64,000 bases of DNA from positions 1-64,000 of the forward strand of contig CAYYVQ010000010.1 in assembly GCA_964475205.1 (NCBI GenBank), written 5' to 3'. Source of the DNA: CAYSRM01 sp964475205. GTDB taxonomy: Bacteria; Verrucomicrobiota; Kiritimatiellia; UBA8416; CAYSRM01. Of the stretch, positions 7,801-17,142 are shown piece after piece. Position 1 is the stretch's first letter. Each line of letters begins with the position of its first letter. A program made the translations under genes and the position numbers. Under the pieces are notes generated by a model. It searched no databases and was not told where the DNA came from. It was given only the letters and a program-made list of their open reading frames with translations.

Positions 7801-9522
7801 TCAAACCTTCCAGTTACACTCTAAAAGCGACTTTTTCGCCTCAAAACTCCACTTTTCGCCTTTTTGTTCAACCACGGCGGAGCCGTCTTGCATCCAGATT
7901 CTCACTTCCTCTTCCGGCTGCCTGTTGTGCAGAACATTGGCCATTACCACCGCCTTCTCCAGACCGTCCCCGCGCATATAATTCCAGACTTCGTCCGGTT
8001 GAGCAAGACGGTACTCTTCGTCATAAATGGATTCACCGGGCATCTCTTTCAAGTTCCGGTATATGTCTTCCAATAACATCTCATCAGTTGCCTGAACTGT
8101 CACAGGATTCCTCTCCACAGAAGCTTTAAGGTAAGGCTCTGGTTCGCATCTGTTCATATCCCTGTAGGCATAAAACGCCATATCCGCGATGCTGTTTTCG
8201 GAGCGAATATCCTCGAGCCTCTCAATGATTTCATCGCGGCTCATCTCACTATCAATCCCGAGCGGCGCATCCTGCCTTTGAAAGCTTCTGGTACCGGCAT
8301 CGGGCAGCCTCGGCCTTGTGATGCAAAATTCCTCCAGCGCCTGAAGAACTTTTTCGCGCTGAAGGCAATCGGAACTGAGGTGATGGGCAAGCTGTCCAAG
8401 CCCTTCCCCTGTATGCAAAGAAACTTTGTTGCTCCGCACAAAATCCTCCAGATCATTGAAAACAATTCTTTCAGGCAGCAGAACGGTGGTAAATTCCTCG
8501 GAATCTATTTCGTCCATAAGCTTATCCCTGGTATTGTCGGTAAGTAGATATGGACTGCCATGCTCATAAGCAAAAACGCGTTCTGCGGGAATGTAATGGT
8601 CTGCGCCCCGGAATTTCCAGCGAATCTGGAAACAACGCTGCAAATCCCGGCTCTGCCTGAGAAAATTGCCAAGTATTGTTTCGTCAATATCAGCGGTCAG
8701 GAAATTCTTTAATCTGTCGGAAAAATGTCCGTAAAATTCCGGGTCAATTGTAGCAACATCATACACAGTGTGTATATATCCGCTTTCGTGAGCAACGATG
8801 GTTACCCTTTCATTTTCAAGAGCTCTTCTGGCCTGGCTTGATAATGCCGTTCCATTAAACCACATGTTCTTAGTCACAAGCCTGCGGTTGTTGGTCAGTA
8901 TTCCGTCATCCAGATCTATGAAGTTCTGGGAATGAAGAGGAGTTGCCATAAGGTAAATGTCTCGCAGAGGTATGCCCGCAACAACAAAAAGAGCGGCGGC
9001 ATAAAGTGTAGCAAGCGAAACACATTCGCCGCCTCCGCGATCAAAATCAGGCTTATGCTGAAAAGCATCCATCGCTTCCACTGTCTCGGTCTTCCAGTAA
9101 GGGATTATGTCGCTGTCGTATTTATCAAGACCGAAATGCCTTCGAATATCGATATCGAAGTAGTATTTGTCTCCCTCATACCCGAACAAAGCGTTGGACT
9201 GTCTAAGTATATTTTCGTCCACAAAATCCTTGAACCTCGACAGCTCAATGTCTTTCCTTGTCAGCCCCCACGTATCAAGATCCAGATTAAAAGCATAGTG
9301 ATCCATTACGTACTGTTTCAAGCGGGTAATCCGTTTGTACGGTTTCATCCGCTGCAAACCGTCAAACCATGGATCATTCCGCCATTCCCACAACCGAGAA
9401 GACATTATGTTTGCCAGCACCAGGCTGTATATCAATTCCGGAAATATGAACACTTCCATGTCAGAAAGGGTTATTGCAGAAGATTTTTTCTGCAACAACC
9501 TCTTGTCATCGCCTTCAGACAT
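7801..9522 (-). CDS. Large protein with a transglutaminase-like core, unknown function
   Basis: A 573-residue protein without close recognisable family. Residues about 160-210 look like a transglutaminase/cysteine-protease-like core: GGGECVSLATLYAAAL with Cys167, then His197 in PLHSQNF and an aspartate cluster at 203-206. Regions on either side are hydrophilic and helix-rich. A short hydrophobic patch at 24-40 may be an anchor or a core helix. Translation most likely starts at ATG 9522: the sequence ATGTCTGA joins this start with the stop of the thioredoxin gene (8-base overlap), and the frame upstream is shadow. The coupling suggests a partnership with the thioredoxin. The enzymatic call rests on the Cys-His-Asp pattern alone. 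Confidence 0.75.
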   Translation of the reverse strand: MSEGDDKRLLQKKSSAITLSDMEVFIFPELIYSLVLANIMSSRLWEWRNDPWFDGLQRMKPYKRITRLKQYVMDHYAFNLDLDTWGLTRKDIELSRFKDFVDENILRQSNALFGYEGDKYYFDIDIRRHFGLDKYDSDIIPYWKTETVEAMDAFQHKPDFDRGGGECVSLATLYAAALFVVAGIPLRDIYLMATPLHSQNFIDLDDGILTNNRRLVTKNMWFNGTALSSQARRALENERVTIVAHESGYIHTVYDVATIDPEFYGHFSDRLKNFLTADIDETILGNFLRQSRDLQRCFQIRWKFRGADHYIPAERVFAYEHGSPYLLTDNTRDKLMDEIDSEEFTTVLLPERIVFNDLEDFVRSNKVSLHTGEGLGQLAHHLSSDCLQREKVLQALEEFCITRPRLPDAGTRSFQRQDAPLGIDSEMSRDEIIERLEDIRSENSIADMAFYAYRDMNRCEPEPYLKASVERNPVTVQATDEMLLEDIYRNLKEMPGESIYDEEYRLAQPDEVWNYMRGDGLEKAVVMANVLHNRQPEEEVRIWMQDGSAVVEQKGEKWSFEAKKSLLECNWKV

Positions 9523-10063
9523 CCTGCCCCTCCGTTTTCTTTTCGGAATCTTCAGTCTTAAGCTTCTCGAACGCATTCCTTATTGCCTGAACATATTCTT
9601 TTTTGCGTCTCAAGCCAACAAAACGTTCAATTACCTCGCCATTCGCATATATTCTCACATCAGGAATACTGCTTACATCATAATTCTTAGCAAGCTCGCG
9701 CTGACTGTCCACATCCACTCGCACAACTTCCACCGAATTGCTGTACTGCTGCTCTATCTCATCGATGACAGGCTTGATCCGCTTGCATGGCCCGCACCAG
9801 GTGGCGTAGAAGTCCACAAGCACAACTTTGCCAGAACCCATCGCCCTGTCTAAATCTTCAGCGGACGCCGACCCCGCGGTCGCAACACCTGTATCCCTGC
9901 TGCTCCCGCCCGCAAATACAACACCAAGCAAAGCCCCCACAAGTATACCGCCGACCGGGTTGCATGTCAGCGGACAGGCGCCGCCTGCGCACTTCCCCAT
10001 ATACCCTACTATTCCTCCTATTGCTCCTCCTGCTAAAGCCCATATAACCAGCCTTAAAATCAT
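9515..10063 (-). CDS. DUF6132-like membrane segment fused to thioredoxin
   Basis: Residues 1-52 form a glycine-rich double hydrophobic segment (GGAIGGIVGY, then KCAGGACPLTCNPVGG, then ILVGALLGVVF). It resembles DUF6132 and probably anchors the protein in the inner membrane. After a short linker, residues 68-165 are a thioredoxin domain with the active site WCGPC at Cys90 and Cys93 and the cis-proline segment SIPDVRIY. The likely role is thiol-disulfide exchange at the membrane; sidedness cannot be read here. GGAAGGAG gives a strong ribosome binding site. The stop overlaps the start of the transglutaminase-like gene. DUF6132 is usually stand-alone, so the fusion is notable. Confidence 0.85.
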   Translation of the reverse strand: MILRLVIWALAGGAIGGIVGYMGKCAGGACPLTCNPVGGILVGALLGVVFAGGSSRDTGVATAGSASAEDLDRAMGSGKVVLVDFYATWCGPCKRIKPVIDEIEQQYSNSVEVVRVDVDSQRELAKNYDVSSIPDVRIYANGEVIERFVGLRRKKEYVQAIRNAFEKLKTEDSEKKTEGQDV

Positions 10064-10407
10064 TTTTCTCTCCTTCCCTGAAAATTTCTCTAAACTGATC
10101 TATTCACCAACTCTTCAGCGCCATGTGACAGAGAGATATTTCCAACTTCCAAAATAAGCATTAAACGTATTTCTTATACCATCCCGTTCCATTACCGCAT
10201 TTATCATTTCAACCCATGTTTATCCCCTGTCATGAGCAAAATTTATTCTAATCCTCACATTTCTTAAATTGTTGTCGCAGGATATGTGCCAGTAAAGGAT
10301 CTGATATCTAAGTCACTTCACCGCAAAGTTTTCTATACAGGCAGTCACGACACAATGTCTCATCTTGAAATAAACAAAGCGACAAATAGACACTGAAACG
10401 GACACAA
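10064..10407. other. Intergenic region, 344 bp, no gene recognised
   Basis: Lies upstream of the thioredoxin gene and downstream of the polyphosphate operon. The only clear signal is the ribosome binding site of the thioredoxin gene next to 10064. I see no terminator hairpin with a T-run, no convincing promoter pair and no protein-like open frame on either strand. Confidence 0.5.
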
Positions 10408-12123
10408 TTACTTGAAAATGGAACCGATACCCATCGCGCGATTCTGCGCGAAACCCCCGCCCGTCTTCCTCCGCCGGAACCGAAGCCATGTATACACGAT
10501 GGACATAAGGTTAATGGTAAGGATCCTGTCCAGCATCCTGTATCCACGCTGTCTTCTCAGAACAATGGAAAGAAGCAGTTTCAGCCTCGACCTTGGCATT
10601 CTGAATGAAGAGAAGTCAAGTTCAGCGGTATATGACGGCTGGTAACGACGCTTGTAATTATCCCGCATCTTTTCCAGCCTCATTGCCATGCTGGCTGAAT
10701 ACGGCCGGAAATAATACTCGCGCGCCATGGCAAGAATGCGAAACGTATCACGCTCAAAATGCAGATCTCTTGTATCCAGCCCGGTCTCAACGGCCAGCGC
10801 GATCATGCGGTTAATTTTCTTGAGCGCGCAATATCCCTGCCTGATTTTGCCTTCACCGTCTGAAACAAAACATTTCAACAGTTTTCTTACGCAATGGTTG
10901 ACAAATATCTGGTCCCAGTAGACCGAAAGCAATGGCGGCACACGAAGCCTGCGGAAAAAAATCTTCTGCTCGGCAAAATCGTCAAGATAGAGAAGCTCCT
11001 TGATGACCTGGTCGGACAGATCGAGCAATTCAACAAATTTATCAGCGCCTTTGACTGCCTTTGTCTTCCAACAGTAGAATTCCTCTGCGGCTTCCTTTGC
11101 GGACATTCCATCAGAGAACAGTTTTAATGCGACATAAGTATTGGCCTCGTTCCACAAAGACGAATTTTCCAGGAAGGTAAGCTTATTAAAGGGACCCCAG
11201 CCCCCGGTCTGGCACCATACAGAGAAACCGGCCATATTCTCCGCATCCCTTAGCTGGTCCCTGTATGACTCGTAATCCCTCCCGACAAAAGATGGATACT
11301 CGCCGAATCCTTCGTATTCGCGCCTTGCCTGGAGTTCAATAATTTTGAGGTGAGCGCTTCGGAAAAAAAGTTTATTCAGAGGCAGGAAACGGAAAAAATC
11401 CGTTTCACCATACTTCATGGACAGGATAAAATTATTGCTCTCAATGCCGTCAAATGTCTGGTCAAAAGTGTTGCGGTTCCACGCCAGATCTCCTATCTTG
11501 TATGCACCGACTGTCCAGGTCCGAAAGATAAAATTACGGTCATACCTTTCAAAAACAGGCAACAGGCTGTCAATATACAACCTGGCCTGGGAAGGTTTTC
11601 TGATAATGAGCCTGCTTCGGAAATCTCCTTCCACATCAACACCGTCGCATTCACCGATCCGTGTAATAATGCCCTTCGCTTCGGGAAAAGTTTTGAAAAT
11701 ATTTTCAATCGAAGAAGCCAGAAATTCAATTATGCCGTGATCTTTATCGCCCGCATTTCTGGCTATCGCCCTGTTGAAATACATGATATCGGTCGTAACA
11801 TAGACATCCAGTCCCGCCGCGGCGGCGATTTTGAACAATCGGGAATACTGGCTCCTGTAAGAACGAAGTTTGGCTTTCAGTTTTTCCGGATAGAAATCGT
11901 GATCCACCATATGCGCAAGATCATCCAGGGATATCGAATTGAAACCGAGAGTCGAAACAGTGTCTACGAATCGCTTGAAATCCTCGCGCACAAGCCGGAA
12001 TTTATCCTTGTCAATATCGCCGTTCTTCTCCAGGTTCCCGAAAGGCGCCTTGGACCAGTTGATACTCTTTTCCCTGTAATCTCGGAAAAACGGCCCGATT
12101 CCATCAATCAGCTTTATCTGCAT
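10408..12123 (-). CDS. Glycoside-hydrolase-like protein (GH67/GH115-like barrel), last gene of the polyphosphate operon
   Basis: A protein of about 571 residues with the flavour of a TIM-barrel alpha-glucuronidase or related hydrolase: GFNSISLDDLAHM, a middle RIGECDGVD, WTVGAYKIGD and LQARREYEGFGEYPS, in which acidic residues could be catalytic. The C-terminal third is basic and helical and ends in an Arg/Lys-rich tail. There is no signal peptide, so a cytoplasmic sugar or polymer substrate is more likely than an extracellular one. I prefer ATG 12123 over 12132 because AGGA is then 8 bases upstream. It lies 72 bp behind ppk on the same strand. The family assignment is tentative and a substrate cannot be proposed. 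Confidence 0.6.
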   Translation of the reverse strand: MQIKLIDGIGPFFRDYREKSINWSKAPFGNLEKNGDIDKDKFRLVREDFKRFVDTVSTLGFNSISLDDLAHMVDHDFYPEKLKAKLRSYRSQYSRLFKIAAAAGLDVYVTTDIMYFNRAIARNAGDKDHGIIEFLASSIENIFKTFPEAKGIITRIGECDGVDVEGDFRSRLIIRKPSQARLYIDSLLPVFERYDRNFIFRTWTVGAYKIGDLAWNRNTFDQTFDGIESNNFILSMKYGETDFFRFLPLNKLFFRSAHLKIIELQARREYEGFGEYPSFVGRDYESYRDQLRDAENMAGFSVWCQTGGWGPFNKLTFLENSSLWNEANTYVALKLFSDGMSAKEAAEEFYCWKTKAVKGADKFVELLDLSDQVIKELLYLDDFAEQKIFFRRLRVPPLLSVYWDQIFVNHCVRKLLKCFVSDGEGKIRQGYCALKKINRMIALAVETGLDTRDLHFERDTFRILAMAREYYFRPYSASMAMRLEKMRDNYKRRYQPSYTAELDFSSFRMPRSRLKLLLSIVLRRQRGYRMLDRILTINLMSIVYTWLRFRRRKTGGGFAQNRAMGIGSIFK

Positions 12124-12195
12124 GTGGCTCATTCCTGCGCAGCAAACTGCAATGTGACTTCTCCCTGCAAATCACATAAACCCCGGATAAAGACA

Positions 12196-14304
12196 TTACC
12201 TGGATCGTGACGGGGCATAATGCGGTTCAAAAAAACGTTTGCCGACATACTCCGCCTGCCGTGCAGATTCTACGGCTTTGCAATAGAGAACCTCCTGGCT
12301 TCTTACCGCCGGCTCTCCAGGTTCGGCCTGTCTCCTGCAGTACGAGCCGTCTGGCCGGAGCATCCATGACTTCACATTATCCTTGAAATACGTCTCCAGT
12401 ATATCAACGATCTTCTTTTTGCATTCCGAATCATCCACCGGAACCATAAGCTCGAGCCGCCGGTCCAGGTTACGCGGCATCCAGTCCGCGCTTGAAATAA
12501 ATATTCGCGAGTCGCCGTTTCTGTGAAAATAGAAAATGCGGCTGTGTTCCAGGTACCTGTCTATGATACTGACAACTGAAATATTTTCGCTCTTTCCTTT
12601 GATTCCCGGTTTCAGGCAGCATATACCCCGCACATTAAGTTCAATTTCAACTCCGGCCTGCGACGCTTTGCACAAAGCTTCGATAATTCCGGGGTCAACA
12701 AGCGAGTTAATCTTGGCCTTGATGAACCCGGGCTGTCCCTGCAGCGAGCGTTGCCTTTCGCCTTCGATGAGCTCAAGCAGCCGTTCCCGCAGACCCGTCG
12801 GCGCCGCCGCGATCTTGAGCAATTCCTGCGGTTCGGTATATCCGGTCACAGCATTGAAGAACGCCGAGGCATCGCGTCCAAAGTCCTCTCCGCTGGTAAG
12901 ATAACTTATATCGCTGTATAACCTGGCTGTTTTCTCGTTGTAATTGCCGGTGCCAAAATGTATATACCTGACCACTCCGGAGGCTTCTTTCCTGACTACA
13001 ATGCATACCTTTGAATGCGTCTTGAGTCCTCGCACTCCATATATAACCTGCACCCCAGCCTCTTCCAGGGCCTTTGCCCATTCAATGTTCCTGGCTTCGT
13101 CAAAACGGGCTTTCAGTTCCACAACTACTGTGACATATTTGCCGTTTTCCGCGGCTCGCTTAAGAGAGGCAATAACAGGACTGTCCGAACTGGTCCTGTA
13201 GAGAGTCTGCTTAATAGCCAGAACCTGCGGGTCTCTGGCAGCTTCATCCATAAATCTGAGCACTGGCTCAAAGGTTTCATAAGGATGACACATAAGAAGG
13301 TTCCTGTCAGACAGTTCACTGAAAATACTCCTGCTTCGGTCCAGCTCTGGCACAGGCTGGGGCTGCCATTCTTCGTATTTCAACGATTCGAAGCCTCCGG
13401 TAGAAGTCATGCTGCTCAACGCTGAAAGATCGACTGTCCTGGAAACCTTGAATACGCTCTGATCCCTGACATTGAGCCCCTTTTTAAGAAAAGACAGCAT
13501 GGTTTTCGAGACAGAGCCTTCCACTTCAAGGCGAACACAACTGCTCCGCTTGCGTTCGCTCAAAACCGTCTCCATCTCGGACAGGAAATCGCCGGCATCG
13601 TCTTCGTGCACTCGAAGATCAGCGTTCCTGGTAACTCTGAACACAACTGATTCTGCGGCTTCTGCATCAGGAAGAAGCCGGAACAGTCGGTCTTTTATAA
13701 TATCTTCCACAAAAATATAAGCAAACTCGCCTTCCGCAGGCAAAGTCACTATTCTGGGCAACCCACGCCCTATCGGGATAATTGCAAAACCGGGACGCTC
13801 TGACTCCACCTCGCGTTTTATGCGAACAGCAAGATGAAGTTCCAGTCCGGCCAGAAACGGAAGAGAATCGGGCGAATCCACAGCCATGGGACTTACAACG
13901 GGAAATACCTGGTTTTCAAAAAAGGCGGACATATACGCGCGTTGTTCCCGATTCAGTTCCGACACCCCGAGGCCACGGATACCCGCATCGCGCAACTGCG
14001 GCTCCAGGTGATTCAGATAACAGGAATACTGATCGTCAACCATTTGCCTGACCCGTTCGCTTATCTTTCCAAGCTGCTGAACCGGTGTCATGCCGGAAAT
14101 ATCTTTCTTCCTTGCTCCTCGCCGGCGCAACAGCTCCAGTCCTCCTACGCGGACCATGAAGAACTCGTCCAGGTTGGACGCTGTAATCGAAATAAATTTC
14201 AGCCGTTCCAGCAATGGCACAGCATCGCTCCTGGCTTCTTCAAGCACCCTGTGGTTGAATTCCAGCCAGCTCAGCTCCCTGTTCAGGAATATATCTCTGT
14301 CCAT
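12196..14304 (-). CDS. ppk: Polyphosphate kinase 1
   Basis: Reversibly polymerises the ATP gamma-phosphate into inorganic polyphosphate at the membrane or in the cytoplasm. At 702 residues it has the normal four-domain size. Markers are the N-terminal LNRELSWLEFNHRVL, SNLDEFFMVRVGGL, FPVVSPMAVD, YRTSSDSPVI, ELKARFDEARNI and KTHSKVCIVVRK, which carries the autophosphorylated histidine. GGGAAGGA is placed for ATG 14304. The start lies inside the end of ppx (22-base overlap), so synthesis and breakdown enzymes are made together. Confidence 0.97.
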   Translation of the reverse strand: MDRDIFLNRELSWLEFNHRVLEEARSDAVPLLERLKFISITASNLDEFFMVRVGGLELLRRRGARKKDISGMTPVQQLGKISERVRQMVDDQYSCYLNHLEPQLRDAGIRGLGVSELNREQRAYMSAFFENQVFPVVSPMAVDSPDSLPFLAGLELHLAVRIKREVESERPGFAIIPIGRGLPRIVTLPAEGEFAYIFVEDIIKDRLFRLLPDAEAAESVVFRVTRNADLRVHEDDAGDFLSEMETVLSERKRSSCVRLEVEGSVSKTMLSFLKKGLNVRDQSVFKVSRTVDLSALSSMTSTGGFESLKYEEWQPQPVPELDRSRSIFSELSDRNLLMCHPYETFEPVLRFMDEAARDPQVLAIKQTLYRTSSDSPVIASLKRAAENGKYVTVVVELKARFDEARNIEWAKALEEAGVQVIYGVRGLKTHSKVCIVVRKEASGVVRYIHFGTGNYNEKTARLYSDISYLTSGEDFGRDASAFFNAVTGYTEPQELLKIAAAPTGLRERLLELIEGERQRSLQGQPGFIKAKINSLVDPGIIEALCKASQAGVEIELNVRGICCLKPGIKGKSENISVVSIIDRYLEHSRIFYFHRNGDSRIFISSADWMPRNLDRRLELMVPVDDSECKKKIVDILETYFKDNVKSWMLRPDGSYCRRQAEPGEPAVRSQEVLYCKAVESARQAEYVGKRFFEPHYAPSRSR

Positions 14305-15890
14305 TTTGTTTCATCCTTCCCCGAGTCCGTAAGAACCACATCCTTTCCGTAAACCTCGGCAAACATCTGCCCCTTCTCTCTCAAACCGTGCTGTTCCATA
14401 GCAAGATCGCCTGCATTCGGCATCTCAATTACCATCCTGCCCTCTTCAAAACGAACATTCAACTCCTTACGCCTTTGCATATGGCCGCGATCCAACGCGT
14501 CGGCCACCCTGAGAATTGCCGCAAGCTTTAAAACCACGACCCTGTCTTTACGGTCCAGGTTCATGTACCGCTCGTGACTGGCCCGAGGCACGGCCTTGCG
14601 GTGATATCGTGCAACAAGTGCGGTAAGCAGCAGGTCCCGGGCGCTCATACCGAAAATGTCGCAATTAAGTATAAGGTACATTGAATGCTTGTGGTGGCTG
14701 CGGTTGCTGATGAACATGCCTATATCATGCAGAAGGGCGGCGACTGTAAGTATTATCTCGTATCTTTCGCCAAGGTGATGTTCGTCTCTCAAAGCATTGA
14801 AAAGCTGCAGCGCCAGATTGCGCACATGTTCCGAATGTTTCCGGTCAAAATCATACTTCTCGCCTATGTCCAGCGCAGAATTGTATATCTGCTGTTTGAA
14901 TTCAGCAGTCCATGACATGCCGGTATTTTTTTCCTGCAACAAACCGTCGCGCAAACTGGCCCTGCCCGCGTGGATTGACTTGAGCCCCAGGCTTTCAGCC
15001 AGCCGAACATAAACCAGCAACCCGAGGCCAAGCGTCTCGGCTTCCGGGTATGAGACGTGATATTTCCGGACTATGTCTTCTGTTGATAGCTCGAGAATGC
15101 GATCTGTCAGTTCCGAAAGCTCCGCAACGCTCAGGCTCGACAGACTTCCGGTCGTTGGTGTTCCGTGCAGATAACCCATTGCAAAACGGATCTCTCCCCC
15201 AAGCGCCAGCATGCACCTGCGTCCCTTCGGCGGCAGATCGCGCACCACCTGTTCAATAACGTTCAATATCTGGTTTTCCGTAAGCTGTCTCCGGTCAGAC
15301 ACTGCGGCGCTGAAATCCTCCAGCATCTGCCTAAGGCGCAATGATCCAAGACGGTAAGTGTGTGAATGCCCCACCTGCCCCTTTCGCAGGAGTATGGCCT
15401 GGGTGCTTCCGCCCCCTACTTCCATAACCAGCGCATCGCGGTTTTTAAACTGCTGCTCCTTCTGGAAAACGGAATGAACGCCAAGGTATGTGATCCTGTT
15501 TGTCTCAGTTTCATCGAGAACCCGTACATCCAGTCCGGTAGCAATGAATATCCGGTCGAGAAACGCCTCGCTGTTTACCGCCTCCCTTACCGCGCTGGTC
15601 GCCACTGCTTCTATATCGCCGCCTGAACCAATAGCATACTCATCAAGTATCCTGCGAAAACTACGCAGGGCCCTGACGCATTGCTCCGTGGCAGTCTTCC
15701 CTATATAGCCCAGGGTAAACGTGTCTTTGCCCAGGGTCACAGGTTGTTGAAGCGAATCAAGTGTGCGCACTGAACCATCAATAAATTGAGCCACAACCAT
15801 ACGAACCGACGTGCTGCCCAGCTCTATCACTGCCGAAAGATTCCCGTCATTTTCCGCATATTCGAGCTGATTTCTGCCGGCCTCTTTCAT
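14283..15890 (-). CDS. Ppx/GppA family exopolyphosphatase with C-terminal HD domain
   Basis: Residues 18-310 are an actin-fold Ppx/GppA phosphatase: AVIELGSTSVRMVVAQ (phosphate loop 1), ATSAVREAVN, and VMEVGGGSTQAIL (second loop). Residues about 345-500 carry an HD-type phosphohydrolase region with ALLHDIGMF followed by SHHKHSMY. The architecture matches long Ppx proteins that remove terminal phosphate from polyphosphate and sometimes hydrolyse pppGpp. The 4-base overlap with the ROK gene and 22-base overlap with ppk indicate one operon. I leave the symbol open because ppx and gppA cannot be separated from sequence alone. Confidence 0.92.
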   Translation of the reverse strand: MKEAGRNQLEYAENDGNLSAVIELGSTSVRMVVAQFIDGSVRTLDSLQQPVTLGKDTFTLGYIGKTATEQCVRALRSFRRILDEYAIGSGGDIEAVATSAVREAVNSEAFLDRIFIATGLDVRVLDETETNRITYLGVHSVFQKEQQFKNRDALVMEVGGGSTQAILLRKGQVGHSHTYRLGSLRLRQMLEDFSAAVSDRRQLTENQILNVIEQVVRDLPPKGRRCMLALGGEIRFAMGYLHGTPTTGSLSSLSVAELSELTDRILELSTEDIVRKYHVSYPEAETLGLGLLVYVRLAESLGLKSIHAGRASLRDGLLQEKNTGMSWTAEFKQQIYNSALDIGEKYDFDRKHSEHVRNLALQLFNALRDEHHLGERYEIILTVAALLHDIGMFISNRSHHKHSMYLILNCDIFGMSARDLLLTALVARYHRKAVPRASHERYMNLDRKDRVVVLKLAAILRVADALDRGHMQRRKELNVRFEEGRMVIEMPNAGDLAMEQHGLREKGQMFAEVYGKDVVLTDSGKDETKWTEIYS

Positions 15891-16876
15891 GGCGCTTGAC
15901 CCGTTATGATTTTTCCAGCCCAGGCCGCCGCTCCTGTAACCGTCGCATCGTCAGCCAGGGCAGACACCTTGATTTCAAAGGTTTCAGAAAGGGAAGGCAC
16001 GGTGCTTACGGCGGCTGCGGCAGTAACTTCTTCCAGGTATAACTTCGGCATGGCTTCGACCAGCCCCCCTCCCAGGACAATAACATCCGGAGCCAGGAGA
16101 CTGACCAGCATGCCGGCTCCGACGCCTAACCATCTTGCCGCATCACGAATGATCTTTTCGACCGCCTTGTCCCCGGCCGCAACCGAAGAAGCCAAAGACT
16201 TGCTGCGAATTCTGGAAAGATCCAACCCTTTTTCTTTCAGCAGGTGGGGCGCCTCTCCGCGATAAGCGGCAGCCGCAGCCTGGGCTGAAATGGCGAGCCT
16301 GCTTGCAACTGTCTCAAGACACCCGCGCTGGCCGCATCCGCACACAGGACCTCCGGGAAGAACCTGGCAATGGCCGATTTCAAAACAGGACATTCGCCTG
16401 CCGCGCAGTATTTCTCCCTCATATACACACCCTGCGCCAAGACCAGTTCCCGGGAATAATCCGGCAACACAACGCGCTTTCCGGGCTGCTCCGAAACGAT
16501 ACTCGCCGTATACCCCTGCATCGACATCGTTCACAATCACTGCCGGACAATCCAGATCATCTTCAAACAAAGCCTTCAGATTCAGATCTTCCCATCCCAG
16601 GTTTGCGGTTTCAGGCAGCATACCGCTTTCAAGGTCCAGCGGACCGGGACTTCCTACGCCGGTTCCTGCAAGATCTTTTTTGCCAAGTCCAGCCTCGTCA
16701 AGCGCCTCGTTCACTGTCTCCCTGATGCGTTCCATTCCGTTGTCGCTGCCCTTGCGGCTTTTCGTCTTGCGCCGGCTGGAACCCAGTTTCCTGTAATCGC
16801 CGTCAAAGACAGTCGCCATCATCTTGGTTGCCCCAAGATCAAATCCCAACCAATATGTCTCAATTTCATCCGTCAT
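15887..16876 (-). CDS. ROK family sugar kinase (glucokinase-like)
   Basis: Actin-fold sugar kinase of 329 residues. Seen: phosphate loop FDLGATK at 12-18, catalytic Asp117 in IVNDVDAG, GTGLGAGCVYEG at 143-154, the ROK sugar/zinc region EIGHC with His169, and the zinc cysteines in CGCGQRGCLE (about 179-188). ROK proteins with the zinc motif and no DNA-binding N-terminus are sugar kinases, mostly for glucose or N-acetyl sugars. Being first in an operon with ppx and ppk raises the possibility that it uses polyphosphate as phosphate donor, as some ROK glucokinases do; this is inference. GGGGGATGT precedes the ATG. Confidence 0.93.
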   Translation of the reverse strand: MTDEIETYWLGFDLGATKMMATVFDGDYRKLGSSRRKTKSRKGSDNGMERIRETVNEALDEAGLGKKDLAGTGVGSPGPLDLESGMLPETANLGWEDLNLKALFEDDLDCPAVIVNDVDAGVYGEYRFGAARKARCVAGLFPGTGLGAGCVYEGEILRGRRMSCFEIGHCQVLPGGPVCGCGQRGCLETVASRLAISAQAAAAAYRGEAPHLLKEKGLDLSRIRSKSLASSVAAGDKAVEKIIRDAARWLGVGAGMLVSLLAPDVIVLGGGLVEAMPKLYLEEVTAAAAVSTVPSLSETFEIKVSALADDATVTGAAAWAGKIITGQAP

Positions 16877-16940
16877 ACATCCCCCGTCAGATCATAAGTT
16901 CCGCATGCATCGTTCCCTTCAAAACGTATCTGCATCCATG

Positions 16941-16968
16941 ATTGTAGAAATCCCAGTATGGCAGACAA
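16941..16968 (-). promoter_or_regulatory. Candidate sigma70-type promoter of the ROK-ppx-ppk operon
   Basis: On the minus strand TTGTCT (16968-16963) and TACAAT (16946-16941) are separated by 16 bp. The -10 matches 5 of 6 consensus bases and the -35 matches 4 of 6. Transcription would start near 16934, about 58 bases before the ROK start codon. Confidence 0.4.
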
Positions 16969-17014
16969 GCAAAAACCCTGAATCCGAAAATAACATAATA
17001 CAGCATGAAATGAA

Positions 17015-17044
17015 TTGACAGGGCCTTTTCATTCCTTACACAAT
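17015..17044 (+). promoter_or_regulatory. Candidate promoter of the PHP-glycosyltransferase gene
   Basis: A perfect TTGACA at 17015-17020 is followed after 18 bp by CACAAT (17039-17044, 4 of 6). It lies in the 266-bp divergent region and points toward the gene starting at 17143. The -10 is weak, so this is a suggestion only. Confidence 0.3.
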
Positions 17045-17142
17045 TTAAATAAACGCTGAACCGGGCCCTAACAGTCAGTCGTTAAGTTCTTTACATAGAT
17101 AAGATAAACTGCATTGACCTTAACTGAGAAGGCAGGCGACAT

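Noticed and set aside
10000..10045. Simple repeat of CTCCT/TGCTCCTCC
   Set aside because: It encodes the Gly/Ala-rich membrane segment of the thioredoxin fusion; the repetition follows from codons.
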